43,966 nt of DNA from Duodenibacillus massiliensis (GTDB taxonomy: Bacteria > Pseudomonadota > Gammaproteobacteria > Burkholderiales > Burkholderiaceae_F), in contig NZ_LT635857.1 in assembly GCF_900128485.1 (NCBI RefSeq), positions 32,893 to 76,858 of the forward strand, in the 5' to 3' direction. Positions 17,304 through 24,961 of the stretch are shown here, in pieces. Each line of letters opens with the position of its first letter. Positions within the stretch are counted from its first letter, which is position 1. Below the pieces are notes generated by a model. It did not search any database. It was not told where the DNA came from and saw only the letters and a list, made by a program, of their open reading frames with translations. The position numbers were made by a program, and so were the translations under genes.

Positions 17304-18071
17304 ATGAAGCCAACAGATGTTAGTGATTGGGCTCCCTGGGACGATGTTCCTACAAACAACCTGTGCTCATTAGATGATGCGGCTGAAGCCATTTGTGGTT
17401 ATCAGCATAGGGAACTTAAGCGGGGACAATTTGGCATTGATCTCAATGATGTCAATGATCCTCTTTTTTGTTCAGTGCGGCAGTCGTTGCAAAATTGCAT
17501 TAGGCGCAATGAGCGGTTCTTTCAATACGAGTTGTTTGGCTTTACGTGGCGCAATGACTTTAACGCATATACCGATGATGATGCTCTGTTCCCGCAACAG
17601 GCCTATTTCTGCTGGTGGCTAGAGAATTACAAGGCCATGACCTTCCCGCAATGGTTTAACCATATGCCACACATAGAAAGCTACGTTGATAAAAACGGCA
17701 TTCCGAAGGTTACGGCAGATGAGGTGCTGACTCAATACCTATGGGGCGAAGAGGACACCTGTAAGGCCACTCACGAAAGCGATGATGTTGAGGTATTTCC
17801 TCAGAAGAAAATGCACCCTCATGTGACGGTGGCAGACTTACACGCAATTGCAGAGCGTGTGCCTGCATTTGCTGATTTCTTAAGAGCGGCATTGTTGTTC
17901 TTGGACAAGGATGCTCAGGATGAGAAAATTAAAGAAGTCCTAAGCGGGCTTGAAAGAGAAAGCGGCTGGGGAACAAGCACTAAGGGCGGAGTAAGTGAAG
18001 CTCAGTGTGCAGCCTTTAAAGCCTTTTTCGTTAAGGCAAAACCAGGGCGGCCATACGGCAAGAAAAAATAG
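17304..18071 (+). CDS. Uncharacterised protein of the island
   Basis: 255 residues from the ATG at 17304 (MKPTDVSDWAPWDDV). I recognise no family. The N-terminal half is acidic and aromatic-rich (RNERFFQYELFGFTWRND, YFCWWLENYKAMTFPQWFN). The C-terminal half has a helical segment (PAFADFLRAALLFLDKDAQD) and a Gly/Lys-rich basic tail ending GRPYGKKK. No membrane segment or metal motif is visible. Its base composition is clearly more AT-rich than the flanking island genes, suggesting separate acquisition. It has its own terminator, so it is a candidate cargo gene. A defence or immunity role is only a guess from position. Confidence 0.7.
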   Translation: MKPTDVSDWAPWDDVPTNNLCSLDDAAEAICGYQHRELKRGQFGIDLNDVNDPLFCSVRQSLQNCIRRNERFFQYELFGFTWRNDFNAYTDDDALFPQQAYFCWWLENYKAMTFPQWFNHMPHIESYVDKNGIPKVTADEVLTQYLWGEEDTCKATHESDDVEVFPQKKMHPHVTVADLHAIAERVPAFADFLRAALLFLDKDAQDEKIKEVLSGLERESGWGTSTKGGVSEAQCAAFKAFFVKAKPGRPYGKKK

Positions 18072-18125
18072 CCCCCCTATTTTTCGCCCTTTGTGTATTG
18101 GGTTTTTGCTCATGCGGCGCCGCCC

Positions 18126-18400
18126 GGTGCAAAAACCCTCCCCCTGTTTTTCTACAAACCTCCCCCGGTTTTCGTGAAATCCCCGCTGGTTTTCGGCGGG
18201 GGTTTTGCTTTTAAGGCCGCTTAAAAATTTTTTTGCCGCCTTTTTTCAGGGCAATTTCAGAAAACCCCACCCCATTTTTCTACCGCGCCGTTATTGGCTT
18301 TTCTGCCGATTTCGCAGACTGAAGCCCCCGGGGCTGAAGGCAAAAACCTCCCCCGGTTTTAAAAAGCTCCCTCTGTTTTTTCGCTGTTTTCGTCCCGAGA
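18126..18400 (+). repeat. Degenerate C-rich/T-rich repeats after the cargo gene
   Basis: About six units resembling AAACCTCCCCCGGTTTTTC recur at irregular spacing (near 18127, 18150, 18176, 18261, 18344 and 18365). One contains the terminator at 18181-18212. I see no gene in 18072-18465. Confidence 0.5.
18181..18212 (+). terminator. Terminator of the unknown cargo gene
   Basis: CCCCGC (18181-18186) pairs with GCGGGG (18196-18201), followed by GTTTTGCTTTT. Confidence 0.7.
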
Positions 18401-18465
18401 ATTCCCCTTGTGCTGAGGCGATTGGCGCCGAGGCAAAACAAGCCATTCACGAGGAAGTGTGACAA

Positions 18466-18735
18466 ATGGACGAAAGCAAAGAACGAACCGTTCCTAGCCT
18501 GGCAGAGAAAAAGGCAAAGAACGTTGAAGAACGGGCGGGCGCCCTGGGCGCTGGGCGTTATTGCGACTGCAAAGTGTGTGCGGCAGCACTGGGGCTTGGT
18601 CTCACAAAGTTTTGGGAGCTCACCAAAATTTACGATTTTCCGAAGCCGCTGAAGATCGGCCGCTTGTGCCGCTGGAAGGTGGCGGACGTGATCTCCTGGG
18701 CTGACCGGAAAGCGAAGGCAGGGGAGCGGTTATGA
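18466..18735 (+). CDS. AlpA-like DNA-binding regulator
   Basis: 89 residues. After a charged N-terminus the core AALGLGLTKFWELTKIYDFP plus the following KPLKIGRLCRWKVADVISWAD matches the AlpA/excisionase winged-helix fold: helix-turn-helix, then PxP-x-KIG, then W-x-x-x-DVxxW. A GAGGAAG Shine-Dalgarno precedes the ATG. In P4-like elements such proteins activate the late or excision functions. It starts the main rightward operon and overlaps the next ORF by ATGA. Confidence 0.75.
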   Translation: MDESKERTVPSLAEKKAKNVEERAGALGAGRYCDCKVCAAALGLGLTKFWELTKIYDFPKPLKIGRLCRWKVADVISWADRKAKAGERL

Positions 18736-19160
18736 GCATCATGCCGAAAAACGACAATGCGGCCGCTTGTGGCACTAGTCCCCGGGAACTTTGGCGAGTG
18801 ACGGGGACAGGTGTCAGGGATGCAGGCCGCAGTGCACATTGTGCCAAAACTGAGGCGAACGCTTGCAGGATAGAACGGAATTGCCATAAAATGCCCGTAC
18901 CTGGTCGCGTGGCCGGGTGCGAGCGTAGCGGCTTGCAATTCTCTAGGCGAACAGTCGCCGCGCCTTCCCGTGGCGTTTTTCTTTTTGGCGTTTGTTCAAT
19001 TCGTGGCGTTATTGCGTCCGTAGTTTGTACGGGCGTACCGCGCGGGAACCCTTCGGGGTTGCTGTGTCCTAGAGAGCAGTCCGCTAACCCGCGCGGTGCT
19101 GCCCACCCTTTAGCGGAAGGGTGTGCAGCTATTCCGATCTCTCTAGGAGGCACGCCATGA
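18732..19160 (+). CDS. Ash-family-like ORF overlying structured RNA
   Basis: 142 codons, starting in the ATGA overlap with the AlpA-like gene. The segments GCERSGLQFSRRTVAAPSRG, VVCTGVPRGNPSGLL and NPRGAAHPLAEGCA resemble the Ash proteins of P4-like elements and prophages. In those elements this locus also encodes an immunity RNA, and the protein status of the ORF is uncertain. Here a promoter lies inside it (18863-18892) and its last 120 bases are full of strong inverted repeats. Composition is poor in acidic residues and unlike a soluble protein. It may matter more as RNA than as protein. Confidence 0.5.
   Translation: MSIMPKNDNAAACGTSPRELWRVTGTGVRDAGRSAHCAKTEANACRIERNCHKMPVPGRVAGCERSGLQFSRRTVAAPSRGVFLFGVCSIRGVIASVVCTGVPRGNPSGLLCPREQSANPRGAAHPLAEGCAAIPISLGGTP
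18863..18892 (+). promoter_or_regulatory. Internal promoter in the Ash-like ORF
   Basis: TTGCAG (18863-18868) and TAAAAT (18887-18892) are separated by 18 bp. Transcription would start near 18900, producing the structured RNA and the downstream small ORFs and replication genes. Confidence 0.5.
19037..19147 (+). ncRNA. Structured RNA element, possible immunity RNA or translational switch
   Basis: Several perfect inverted repeats overlap. ACCGCGCGGG (19037-19046) pairs with 19088-19097 and encloses the hairpin AACCC-TTCG-GGGTT (19047-19060). CCTAGAGAG (19068-19076) pairs with CTCTCTAGG (19139-19147). TCCGCTAA (19080-19087) pairs with 19110-19117. CACCCTT (19104-19110) pairs with 19116-19122. 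Some of these exclude each other. The 19139-19147 arm overlaps the AGGAGG ribosome-binding site of the gene at 19157. By analogy with P4 this could be an immunity RNA. That role is inferred. Confidence 0.5.
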
Positions 19161-19345
19161 GCCTTAAATCGTTGCGTCAATGCGTTGACTACGCAGACGG
19201 ACTTGCAACCGTTGCGGCCGCACACGCCGTTATTTCCCATCCCAACACTGCGCCCCAGGAGATCGCCCGGGCAGCGGACGTTGTGGAACTCCTGATGTAC
19301 GGCGTCCAAACACTTGCTGAGCAGAAAGCAGAGGTGCTGTCATGA
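19157..19345 (+). CDS. Small island protein (62 aa)
   Basis: It begins MSLKSLRQCVDYADGLATVA and is predicted to be helical. AGGAGG lies 6 bases before the ATG. It overlaps the Ash-like stop (ATGA) and the next gene (ATGA at 19342), so it is translationally coupled. I recognise no family. Its ribosome-binding site lies in the arm of an RNA hairpin. Confidence 0.65.
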   Translation: MSLKSLRQCVDYADGLATVAAAHAVISHPNTAPQEIARAADVVELLMYGVQTLAEQKAEVLS

Positions 19346-19698
19346 AACAGTGTGAACACTTGGCGCCCAACGCGCAGACAGCAGCCAATGCAATTGCAAC
19401 CGATACGGCGCTCGGGCAGATGGTGGCCCGCCTGGCCTCATTGAGTCCCGCTGAACGGTCTGAGGCAGCAATTGAGGCTGATTTTCTCCTGAATGCGGCT
19501 GCCGACACACTGGACTGCCTGGCAGATACCGAGATCGCGGCCCGGGAGCGTGAGGACCGTTGCTTTTCTAACCGTCAAAAGCTGGGGAATGCCCTGGGGC
19601 TGCTGGCCTCGGTGATCCGGCTTGTTTCTGATGCTCAGGTGCAGGCAGACGGCTGCCGAATGCTGGCCGGAAATAACTCAGGGAGGTCGCAATGTTAG
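19342..19698 (+). CDS. Small island protein (118 aa)
   Basis: It is Ala-rich and almost entirely helical (SLSPAERSEAAIEADFLLNA, DTLDCLADTEIAAREREDR). There is no signal peptide or metal motif. It overlaps the upstream gene by 4 bp and the next small ORF by 7 bp. Its function is unknown. The position between the regulator and the primase suggests a replication or copy-control accessory. Confidence 0.65.
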   Translation: MKQCEHLAPNAQTAANAIATDTALGQMVARLASLSPAERSEAAIEADFLLNAAADTLDCLADTEIAAREREDRCFSNRQKLGNALGLLASVIRLVSDAQVQADGCRMLAGNNSGRSQC

Positions 19699-19814
19699 GA
19701 AAACTTTGGCGGCTCCTGTTTCCTGCTCTTGTCGATGTTGTGGTCGGGCACGGCCGCTCAGATGGGTTTATCGCAGTCCCGACTTATTGGCGGTGGAGGC
19801 TGAAGCATGAGTAA
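19692..19814 (+). CDS. Very small island protein (40 aa)
   Basis: ATG at 19692 with GGGAGG 5 bases upstream, ending at TAA 19812-19814 within the start of the Toprim gene. The peptide starts MLGKLWRLLFPALVDVVVGH and ends YWRWRLKHE. It is hydrophobic in the first half and basic/aromatic at the end. Tight overlaps on both sides make it a plausible coupled gene, but it may only serve to couple translation of the primase. Confidence 0.5.
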   Translation: MLGKLWRLLFPALVDVVVGHGRSDGFIAVPTYWRWRLKHE

Positions 19815-20862
19815 CTTTCAGAGAATCGGCGCCATTTATCCCACACTGGCTGAGGCTTGTGCGGTTGTCGGTATAGCCGTGCCGCGAGCGTTGAAAGGCC
19901 GTTACACGGCGATACAGGCCGAGGATGATCGCCGGGGGAAAGCTGCCGGGCGCGTTTATCAGTTTCCGGACGGCCGGGGCTGTGCGGTGATGAACTGGAA
20001 AACAGGAGTAATGGCCGTTGTGGTCTACGGCTGGATTCCCGGGCAGCACATTGACCGCAGGGAGCTCGCGCGCCTGAAGGCTGAGGCAGAAAGGGCCCGT
20101 GCCGCTGAGTGGGCGCGGGAACAGGCTTGCCGGAAAAAAGCGGCAGCGGTCGCCCGTTCAATCGTGGAGGCGTCCCGCCCGTACCTGGGGGACGATGTGC
20201 ACGGTTACTTGAGGCTGAAGCAGATAGCCTTTGCCGCCCCTTCCCTGCTGGAGATCAGCAAAGAAAAAGCGCAGGCCCTGATAGCAGCGGGCGGCATTGA
20301 CTCTCCGCCCCAGGGGTTACGGCAGTTGAAAAGCGCCCGTCTCCTGGTGGCGCCGCTTGTGACGAAACAGGGTGTGAGCTCGGTGCAGCTGATTGACGAA
20401 TACGGGACAAAAACTTTCTTGAGAGGGGCTTCGGTCCGTGGCGCCGTGTGGTGCCCTCATGAAAAGCCCGTGTGCCCCCAGGTGATCGGAATTGCCGAGG
20501 GCGTGGCAACTGCCCTCAGTGTTACCCGGTTGTACGGCGTGCCGTGCGTGGCTGCAATGTCGGCGGGGAACTTGTCGGCAGCAGCCCGAACGGTCTGCGC
20601 CCTGTTCCCCTCCAGTCTGCTGGCCTTTTATGCGGACAGGGACCCGAGCGGCATAGGCAGCAATAAGGCTCAGGCCGCCTGGCTGGAGCTCGGTGCGGAC
20701 CGCAGGAGCGGCAGTCCTATGACGCCGGGCATCTATATCCCGCGCTTCAATGCCGGGGATTACGAAACATTCAAACAGATAAAAAAATCCGCAGGCGCAG
20801 TGCCTACGGACTTTAATGACCTGCTCGCGTTGCAGGCACACAATGGAGTGATAACGCCATGA
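19807..20862 (+). CDS. Toprim-domain primase-like protein
   Basis: 351 residues. The C-terminal half has the Toprim core: IGIAEGVATALSVTRLYGVP (catalytic Glu motif), AAMSAGNL, and LLAFYADRDPSGIG (the DxD motif), ending PTDFNDLLA. The N-terminal half lacks a clear CHC2 zinc finger but has a long charged helix (RRELARLKAEAERARAAEWA). Such Toprim proteins occur with DUF927 helicases on satellites and plasmids, where together they replace the single alpha protein of P4. The ATGA overlap (20859) with the helicase gene supports a stoichiometric pair. It probably initiates replication of the excised element. Confidence 0.8.
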   Translation: MSNFQRIGAIYPTLAEACAVVGIAVPRALKGRYTAIQAEDDRRGKAAGRVYQFPDGRGCAVMNWKTGVMAVVVYGWIPGQHIDRRELARLKAEAERARAAEWAREQACRKKAAAVARSIVEASRPYLGDDVHGYLRLKQIAFAAPSLLEISKEKAQALIAAGGIDSPPQGLRQLKSARLLVAPLVTKQGVSSVQLIDEYGTKTFLRGASVRGAVWCPHEKPVCPQVIGIAEGVATALSVTRLYGVPCVAAMSAGNLSAAARTVCALFPSSLLAFYADRDPSGIGSNKAQAAWLELGADRRSGSPMTPGIYIPRFNAGDYETFKQIKKSAGAVPTDFNDLLALQAHNGVITP

Positions 20863-22763
20863 CAGACGTTAAAACCACTACTGAAATTTTACAGGCTGAG
20901 GCGCCGAAAGAGGTTGTTCTCATCGGCTCACTTATCCCGAAGGCAAACGGCGGTGAGAGCTATCGGCTTGAGCCGGAAGGCGAAGAAAAACCCGGGGTGT
21001 GGTTTGAAAAGCGCACGGAAGGCGGCATAGATGTCCGAAGAATCTGCGCCCCGCTGCGTGTGAGTGCCGTTGATTACGATGTGAACGGTGAAGGCTTCGG
21101 CATTACGGCCGAATTTCATAACGCAGTGGGTAACTTAAAGGCGGTCCGCATCGGCTTGGATGAACTGAGCACGGCTGCAGAGAAACTGCGGGGGCTTGGA
21201 CTATCCATTGATGAAGCGCCTGGAGCCCGGCAGAGTCGTGTGCCCGATTACCTCAATGCGGTGTTTCAGAACTACAAACAACAAGGCATTCCCCTGGTTA
21301 GACGCGTGACTCGTGTCGGCTGGCTGTCGGATCAATTCACGGCCTTCGCCTTCCCTGACGGCGTCATGATGGCGCCCGGGGAGGACGCAAAAGAGCGCTA
21401 TTGCATGGACCTCCCTGAAGGGGCACCATCATTTGAAGTAAAAGGGACGTTGCAGCAGTGGCAGGAGAGCATAGGACTCACGGCATTGAAGTCAGATCGA
21501 CTTATGTTGTCGTTGTGTGTCGGATTCGCGGCCCCCATGATTCAACTGCTGGGGTTACAGAATAGCCCGGGCGTGCACTTTTACGGCGGGAGTTCAATCG
21601 GCAAAAGCACGGCAGCCCGTGGCACGGCGTCTATTTTCGGCAGCAGGTTTGGCACTTGGCGGCTAACGGATAATTTCGCCGAGCTCGTGGCGTCCTCACA
21701 TAACTCTCTGCCAATGGTGCTGGATGAAATCTCCCAGGCTGACCGCAAAACGATGGAGCTGCTGTACATGATTGCCAACGGCCGGGGGAAAGGACGTATG
21801 ACAACAAAGGGCGGCGCCAAAAAGGTTTTCACCTGGGCTTTAACGTTGGTATCAACGGGAGAGCAAACCACCGATGAAGCCAAACGGGAAAAGACAGGGA
21901 AAGCATCGGCAGCGGGTGAAGAAATCCGGCTGATTAACATTCCCGCCGATGTAGGTGCTGGTAACGGCATTTTGAGCCAACTGGCTGAAGGCGAATCCGC
22001 CGAGGCTGTAGTCGATGCATACACGGCAGCCGCTCAGAAGTATCAGGGCGCGGCCGGGAGAGCCTTTATTAAAAAGCTGCTGGAGGACGTGCAAGTCCAT
22101 GGGGTCGAAAGTATCCGGGAAAACTTTGCAGGTTATGCCGCCGATTTCAGCGCAATGGCCTCGGCTGGCCGAGTGCTGGACAATCAGCAGCAACGAGTGC
22201 TGCGCTTTTTTGCCGCGTTTGCCTTTGCCGGGGAGCTGGCAACAAACTACGGGGTATTGCCCTGGCAGGAGCGTCAGGCCCAGGCAGCGGCCCTGAGTTG
22301 TTTCGCCGCTTGGGATTCACGAGCAGGCAGTCGCCGGGAGCGTATCCGGGACTGTTTGGACGCCCTGGCCTTTGTTGATGAAGAAAAGGCGAAGCGGTTG
22401 TACTTTAAAGGCGGCAAGCTGGCTGAAAAATCCGATGCCTACAGTCCTCAGACAAAAGAGTGTTCTGCCCTTGTCTTTGCCGAAAAAGTACGGGTGTTGG
22501 CCTGCTATGAGCCCGGAAAGTTTCGGGAGATAATTAACAAAATGGGGGCCGTGGCCGCCGATGTCGAAGCAGCACTCATGAATGTCGATGCCCTGTATTT
22601 CAATGACAAGAGTCGCCGGGAGTTCAGGCCCAGGGACGAAAACACAAAATCCCTGCTGCCAAAAAGCCGCTATAAGGCGATTTTTCCCCAGGCAGTGAAG
22701 AACGGGGCGCCGTTAACGGATAGCCAAAAACAAGAAATTCTCGATTTGCTGAAAAACGCATGA
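20859..22763 (+). CDS. DUF927-type helicase / replication protein
   Basis: 634 residues. The N-terminal ~190 residues carry the DUF927-like region (GVWFEKRTEGGIDVRRICAP, DYLNAVFQNYKQQG, RVGWL). A P-loop ATPase follows with Walker A YGGSSIGKST (about residue 243) and a Walker B-like PMVLDEISQADRK, then ATSTG-like sensor TLVSTGEQTT. The C-terminal part is helical. Family proteins are superfamily-3-like hexameric helicases that load at element origins. It is partnered by the overlapping Toprim gene. It is the best candidate to recognise the GGGAACG repeats, although that is inference. Confidence 0.82.
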   Translation: MTDVKTTTEILQAEAPKEVVLIGSLIPKANGGESYRLEPEGEEKPGVWFEKRTEGGIDVRRICAPLRVSAVDYDVNGEGFGITAEFHNAVGNLKAVRIGLDELSTAAEKLRGLGLSIDEAPGARQSRVPDYLNAVFQNYKQQGIPLVRRVTRVGWLSDQFTAFAFPDGVMMAPGEDAKERYCMDLPEGAPSFEVKGTLQQWQESIGLTALKSDRLMLSLCVGFAAPMIQLLGLQNSPGVHFYGGSSIGKSTAARGTASIFGSRFGTWRLTDNFAELVASSHNSLPMVLDEISQADRKTMELLYMIANGRGKGRMTTKGGAKKVFTWALTLVSTGEQTTDEAKREKTGKASAAGEEIRLINIPADVGAGNGILSQLAEGESAEAVVDAYTAAAQKYQGAAGRAFIKKLLEDVQVHGVESIRENFAGYAADFSAMASAGRVLDNQQQRVLRFFAAFAFAGELATNYGVLPWQERQAQAAALSCFAAWDSRAGSRRERIRDCLDALAFVDEEKAKRLYFKGGKLAEKSDAYSPQTKECSALVFAEKVRVLACYEPGKFREIINKMGAVAADVEAALMNVDALYFNDKSRREFRPRDENTKSLLPKSRYKAIFPQAVKNGAPLTDSQKQEILDLLKNA

Positions 22764-22772
22764 GGTGGCGCC

Positions 22773-23006
22773 ATGTTGGACTTAGAAAGGTACCGTCAGC
22801 ACCGGGAGGGCGTCAGCAGTCCGGGTGCTCAGGCAAGAACGACAACTGTATCGCCGCCCGGCAAGCGCGTTGCTGTGGCCTCATTACTGGAGGACTTTGC
22901 CGAGCGTGCGGGCATTCTCGAATATGAAGGCGGGGAAGAACACTCCCAGGCGGGGAAACTGGCCTTGATGATGATGGAGGAAAAATACAAGGTGTTCATC
23001 CGGTAG
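22773..23006 (+). CDS. Small island protein after the helicase (77 aa)
   Basis: It begins MLDLERYRQHREGVSSPGAQ and ends EEKYKVFIR. GAGGTGG precedes the ATG, 9 bp after the helicase stop. It is the last gene of the rightward operon, beside the putative origin. No family recognised. Confidence 0.6.
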   Translation: MLDLERYRQHREGVSSPGAQARTTTVSPPGKRVAVASLLEDFAERAGILEYEGGEEHSQAGKLALMMMEEKYKVFIR

Positions 23007-23029
23007 TAATCAAAAACGGCGCCAAAACT

Positions 23030-23045
23030 TAGGTATTAACACCTA
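23030..23045 (+). promoter_or_regulatory. TAGGT/ACCTA palindrome, right copy
   Basis: TAGGTATTAACACCTA has the same 5-bp arms and the same 16-bp length as the site at 15750-15765. As on the left, it lies just before a GGGAACG/CGTTCCC cluster. Confidence 0.5.
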
Positions 23046-23056
23046 GATTTTCACGC

Positions 23057-23177
23057 CGTTCCCGCTTTTTGTTCCCACCGTTCCCAATTCATTTTTCTGT
23101 TTTGGGAACGGATTTTTCTTGTAATATACTAATTATTAACGGTTTTATTTTTCCGTTCCCACGTTCCCACCGTTCCC
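23057..23177 (+). other. Putative replication origin: inverted iterons and AT-rich region
   Basis: CGTTCCC occurs at 23057, 23079, 23154, 23162 (as CGTTCCC) and 23171, TGTTCCC at 23070, and GGGAACG in the opposite sense at 23104. The repeats flank a stretch of about 45 bp (23111-23150) that is almost all A and T. Repeats beside an AT-rich melting region, next to replication genes, form the usual layout of an iteron origin. It also lies between the operon end and the convergent integrase stop. Confidence 0.6.
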
Positions 23178-23228
23178 ACGTTTTTTAAGAGCAATGTACA
23201 TGGATGTGTGTCACCCACCCCGGGTGTT

Positions 23229-24590
23229 TCACTCGGATTTTGCGAAAACGTCCCCGGCTTCCGAAAAACAGAAATCGGCCCATTCCTGCAGAAGTTTCTT
23301 TCTGCCCTGGTAGTAGGGAGAACGGTTGTAGGCTCCCTTGTATTGGTCGCCCATGATGTGGTGGCTCAAACACGCTTCGGCTATCGTCCGATTGCTAACG
23401 TCCTTTTCGACTGCCCACGTCATGAACGTAGCCCGGCAGATACCGTGCTGCACGGCGACTTTCGGGGCGCCGTTTTCACCCCTGGTGTTGGGGTCCCTGA
23501 AGCCCTTGCCGCCCGCTTCAATGTCTGCCTTGTCGAGCGCCTTTATTCGGTGGTTAACCGTGTTTTCACATAAGGGGCGGCCGTGACTGTTAGGGAACAC
23601 GAGTGCAGTGTCGTCCGTTGAATCAGAAAGCCCCAGGGAGCGCACGTAGTCAAGCAGTTGGCAGCACTGTTTGCTCAGGGGCACATAAAAATCTCCCTGA
23701 TTTTTGATTTTCATCTGAGCGGCCGGGATACGCAAAACGGTCTGACCGTCATCGGGGTTTGTTTCAAGCTGACCCCAGGTGAGCGGCGGCACCCCTCTCA
23801 GCGGCACCCCTCTGACCATAGCGGAGCGGCCGCAACAAAGAATCAGAAAGAGCAGCGCAAGGGAGCCGACAAGGTGCATCGATTCCGGTGCTGTAAGGAC
23901 CGCGATAAAACGCGGCATATCCGCTGGCAGTAAAAACGGCTGTACCTCAGCATCGTCCGGCCGTTGCCGCAAAAACGGCTTTAAGAGATTGGCCGAGGTC
24001 GGCATACTGTTTTCTGTCTTGTGGTGAGCGGCAATACACCAACTTAGAAAGTTGTTAAGAATTTGTGTTACCTTTGTGACAGTCCCCCGCTTCCCCTCTA
24101 CGCCGTTCAGAGCGGCCGCGACAATTTCGGGCGTCAGATCATCGGGCGTCAGCTTCCCTAATGTCGGGAGAAAGTGTTTGCGGAACCGCTTTGCAGTCAA
24201 TTCCGGATTCTCCCCGCGCCCGTCCCGTGCGATGGTTAACGCTTCAATCCATCGTGGGAGAAGTGCCGTTATCGTTTTCGATGCTGGTGAGGTGTCGTTT
24301 GTCTTTCGGATGTCTACCCCTTCCCTCATACCCCTTACGAATGCTTCGGCCGAGTCTCGTGCGTCCCTGAGCCTGGGTAGTTTGGCAAGATTGCCTAGCC
24401 CCTTATAAGCCCGTTTTCCTGGCTGGGGGTTGTATCTGACCACCCAACGGCGGCGCATCCCCTTAACGCCGTTTTCAACAATGAGCAGCAGGGAGCCTCC
24501 GGCGTCAAGCGTGGCGACTGTGTGGCCCATCCCTTTGCTGGGTTTGTTTTTCAGTGCCTGAAATTCTTTGTCCGTGATGCAGGTTGTCAT
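23229..24590 (-). CDS. int: P4-type tyrosine integrase
   Basis: 453 residues. The N-terminal DUF4102-like domain has the GKRAYKGLGNLAKLPRLRDA region, followed by a SAM-like core-binding domain. The catalytic domain carries Arg (LCCGRSAMVRG), HGICRATFMTWA, LSHHIMGDQ and the nucleophile region AYNRSPYYQGR. It recombines the att core in tRNA-Arg. GGGGG lies 6 bases before the ATG. Its promoter overlaps the right 31-bp repeat, suggesting autoregulation. Oddity: a 15-bp tandem duplication (23784-23813) inserts a second RGVP unit directly behind the catalytic Arg segment, and its effect is unknown. Confidence 0.92.
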   Translation of the reverse strand: MTTCITDKEFQALKNKPSKGMGHTVATLDAGGSLLLIVENGVKGMRRRWVVRYNPQPGKRAYKGLGNLAKLPRLRDARDSAEAFVRGMREGVDIRKTNDTSPASKTITALLPRWIEALTIARDGRGENPELTAKRFRKHFLPTLGKLTPDDLTPEIVAAALNGVEGKRGTVTKVTQILNNFLSWCIAAHHKTENSMPTSANLLKPFLRQRPDDAEVQPFLLPADMPRFIAVLTAPESMHLVGSLALLFLILCCGRSAMVRGVPLRGVPPLTWGQLETNPDDGQTVLRIPAAQMKIKNQGDFYVPLSKQCCQLLDYVRSLGLSDSTDDTALVFPNSHGRPLCENTVNHRIKALDKADIEAGGKGFRDPNTRGENGAPKVAVQHGICRATFMTWAVEKDVSNRTIAEACLSHHIMGDQYKGAYNRSPYYQGRKKLLQEWADFCFSEAGDVFAKSE

Positions 24591-24614
24591 AGCGCCCCCA
24601 ATTCGATGCCCGGC

Positions 24615-24645
24615 AAAAATATATTCATTTTTCTATTCACTTTGC
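24615..24645 (+). repeat. 31-bp direct repeat, right copy (probable integrase arm site)
   Basis: It differs from 15711-15741 at one position. It sits 25-55 bp upstream of the integrase ATG and overlaps its promoter. Confidence 0.7.
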
Positions 24646-24647
24646 AA
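24618..24647 (-). promoter_or_regulatory. Promoter of the integrase
   Basis: Minus-strand TTGCAA (24647-24642) and TATATT (24623-24618) are separated by 18 bp. The site is contained in the arm repeat, so bound integrase would block it. Confidence 0.55.
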
Positions 24648-24695
24648 GCGGCTGTGCACGGGGCGGCACGATAGAGTGCGATATGTCATGAAAAC

Positions 24696-24737
24696 AAAAA
24701 ACCGCCGAAACCCTTTTATTTTCTTAGGCTTGGCGGT
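24696..24737 (-). terminator. Island-supplied terminator for tRNA-Arg
   Basis: On the minus strand, ACCGCC (24737-24732) pairs with GGCGGT (24706-24701), followed by a T run. It lies about 40 bp past the tRNA CCA and takes the place of the native terminator, now at 15629-15644. Confidence 0.55.
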
Positions 24738-24776
24738 GCATTGTGATACAGGGCGAGTAACGGTGATTTTTGTGGA

Positions 24777-24790
24777 TGGTGCCTCCGCCG
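24777..24790 (+). repeat. attR-side integration core inside tRNA-Arg
   Basis: TGGTGCCTCCGCCG, the CCA end and acceptor strand of tRNA-Arg, identical to 15651-15664. Confidence 0.85.
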
Positions 24791-24852
24791 GAACTCGAAT
24801 CCGGATCTAACCCTTAGGAGGGGCTTGTTCTATCCAGTTGAACTACGGTGGC
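24777..24852 (-). tRNA. tRNA-Arg (anticodon CCT)
   Basis: A 76-nt cloverleaf with encoded CCA. The anticodon loop CTCCTAA has CCT. The T arm is CCGGA-TTCGAGT-TCCGG. The acceptor stem GCCACCG/CGGAGGC has one A-A mismatch at position 4. The left att copy carries the same CGGAGGC strand, so the mismatch was not created by this integration. It is the integration site of the island. Confidence 0.93.
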
Positions 24853-24961
24853 ACAACCCGTGACGCAAACATTGCGCGTCGGGGCGGGGATTGTAGCAAA
24901 GTTACGCCGCCCGTTTTGATCGTTTTATGCTCGGAGGGTTCACTCGGCAAAAGCCGTTGAT

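Noticed and set aside
23057-23177. CGTTCCC cluster as a CRISPR-like or terminator region
   Set aside because: Repeat units are only 7 bp, both orientations occur and no T-tract hairpin is formed. An origin-like reading fits better.
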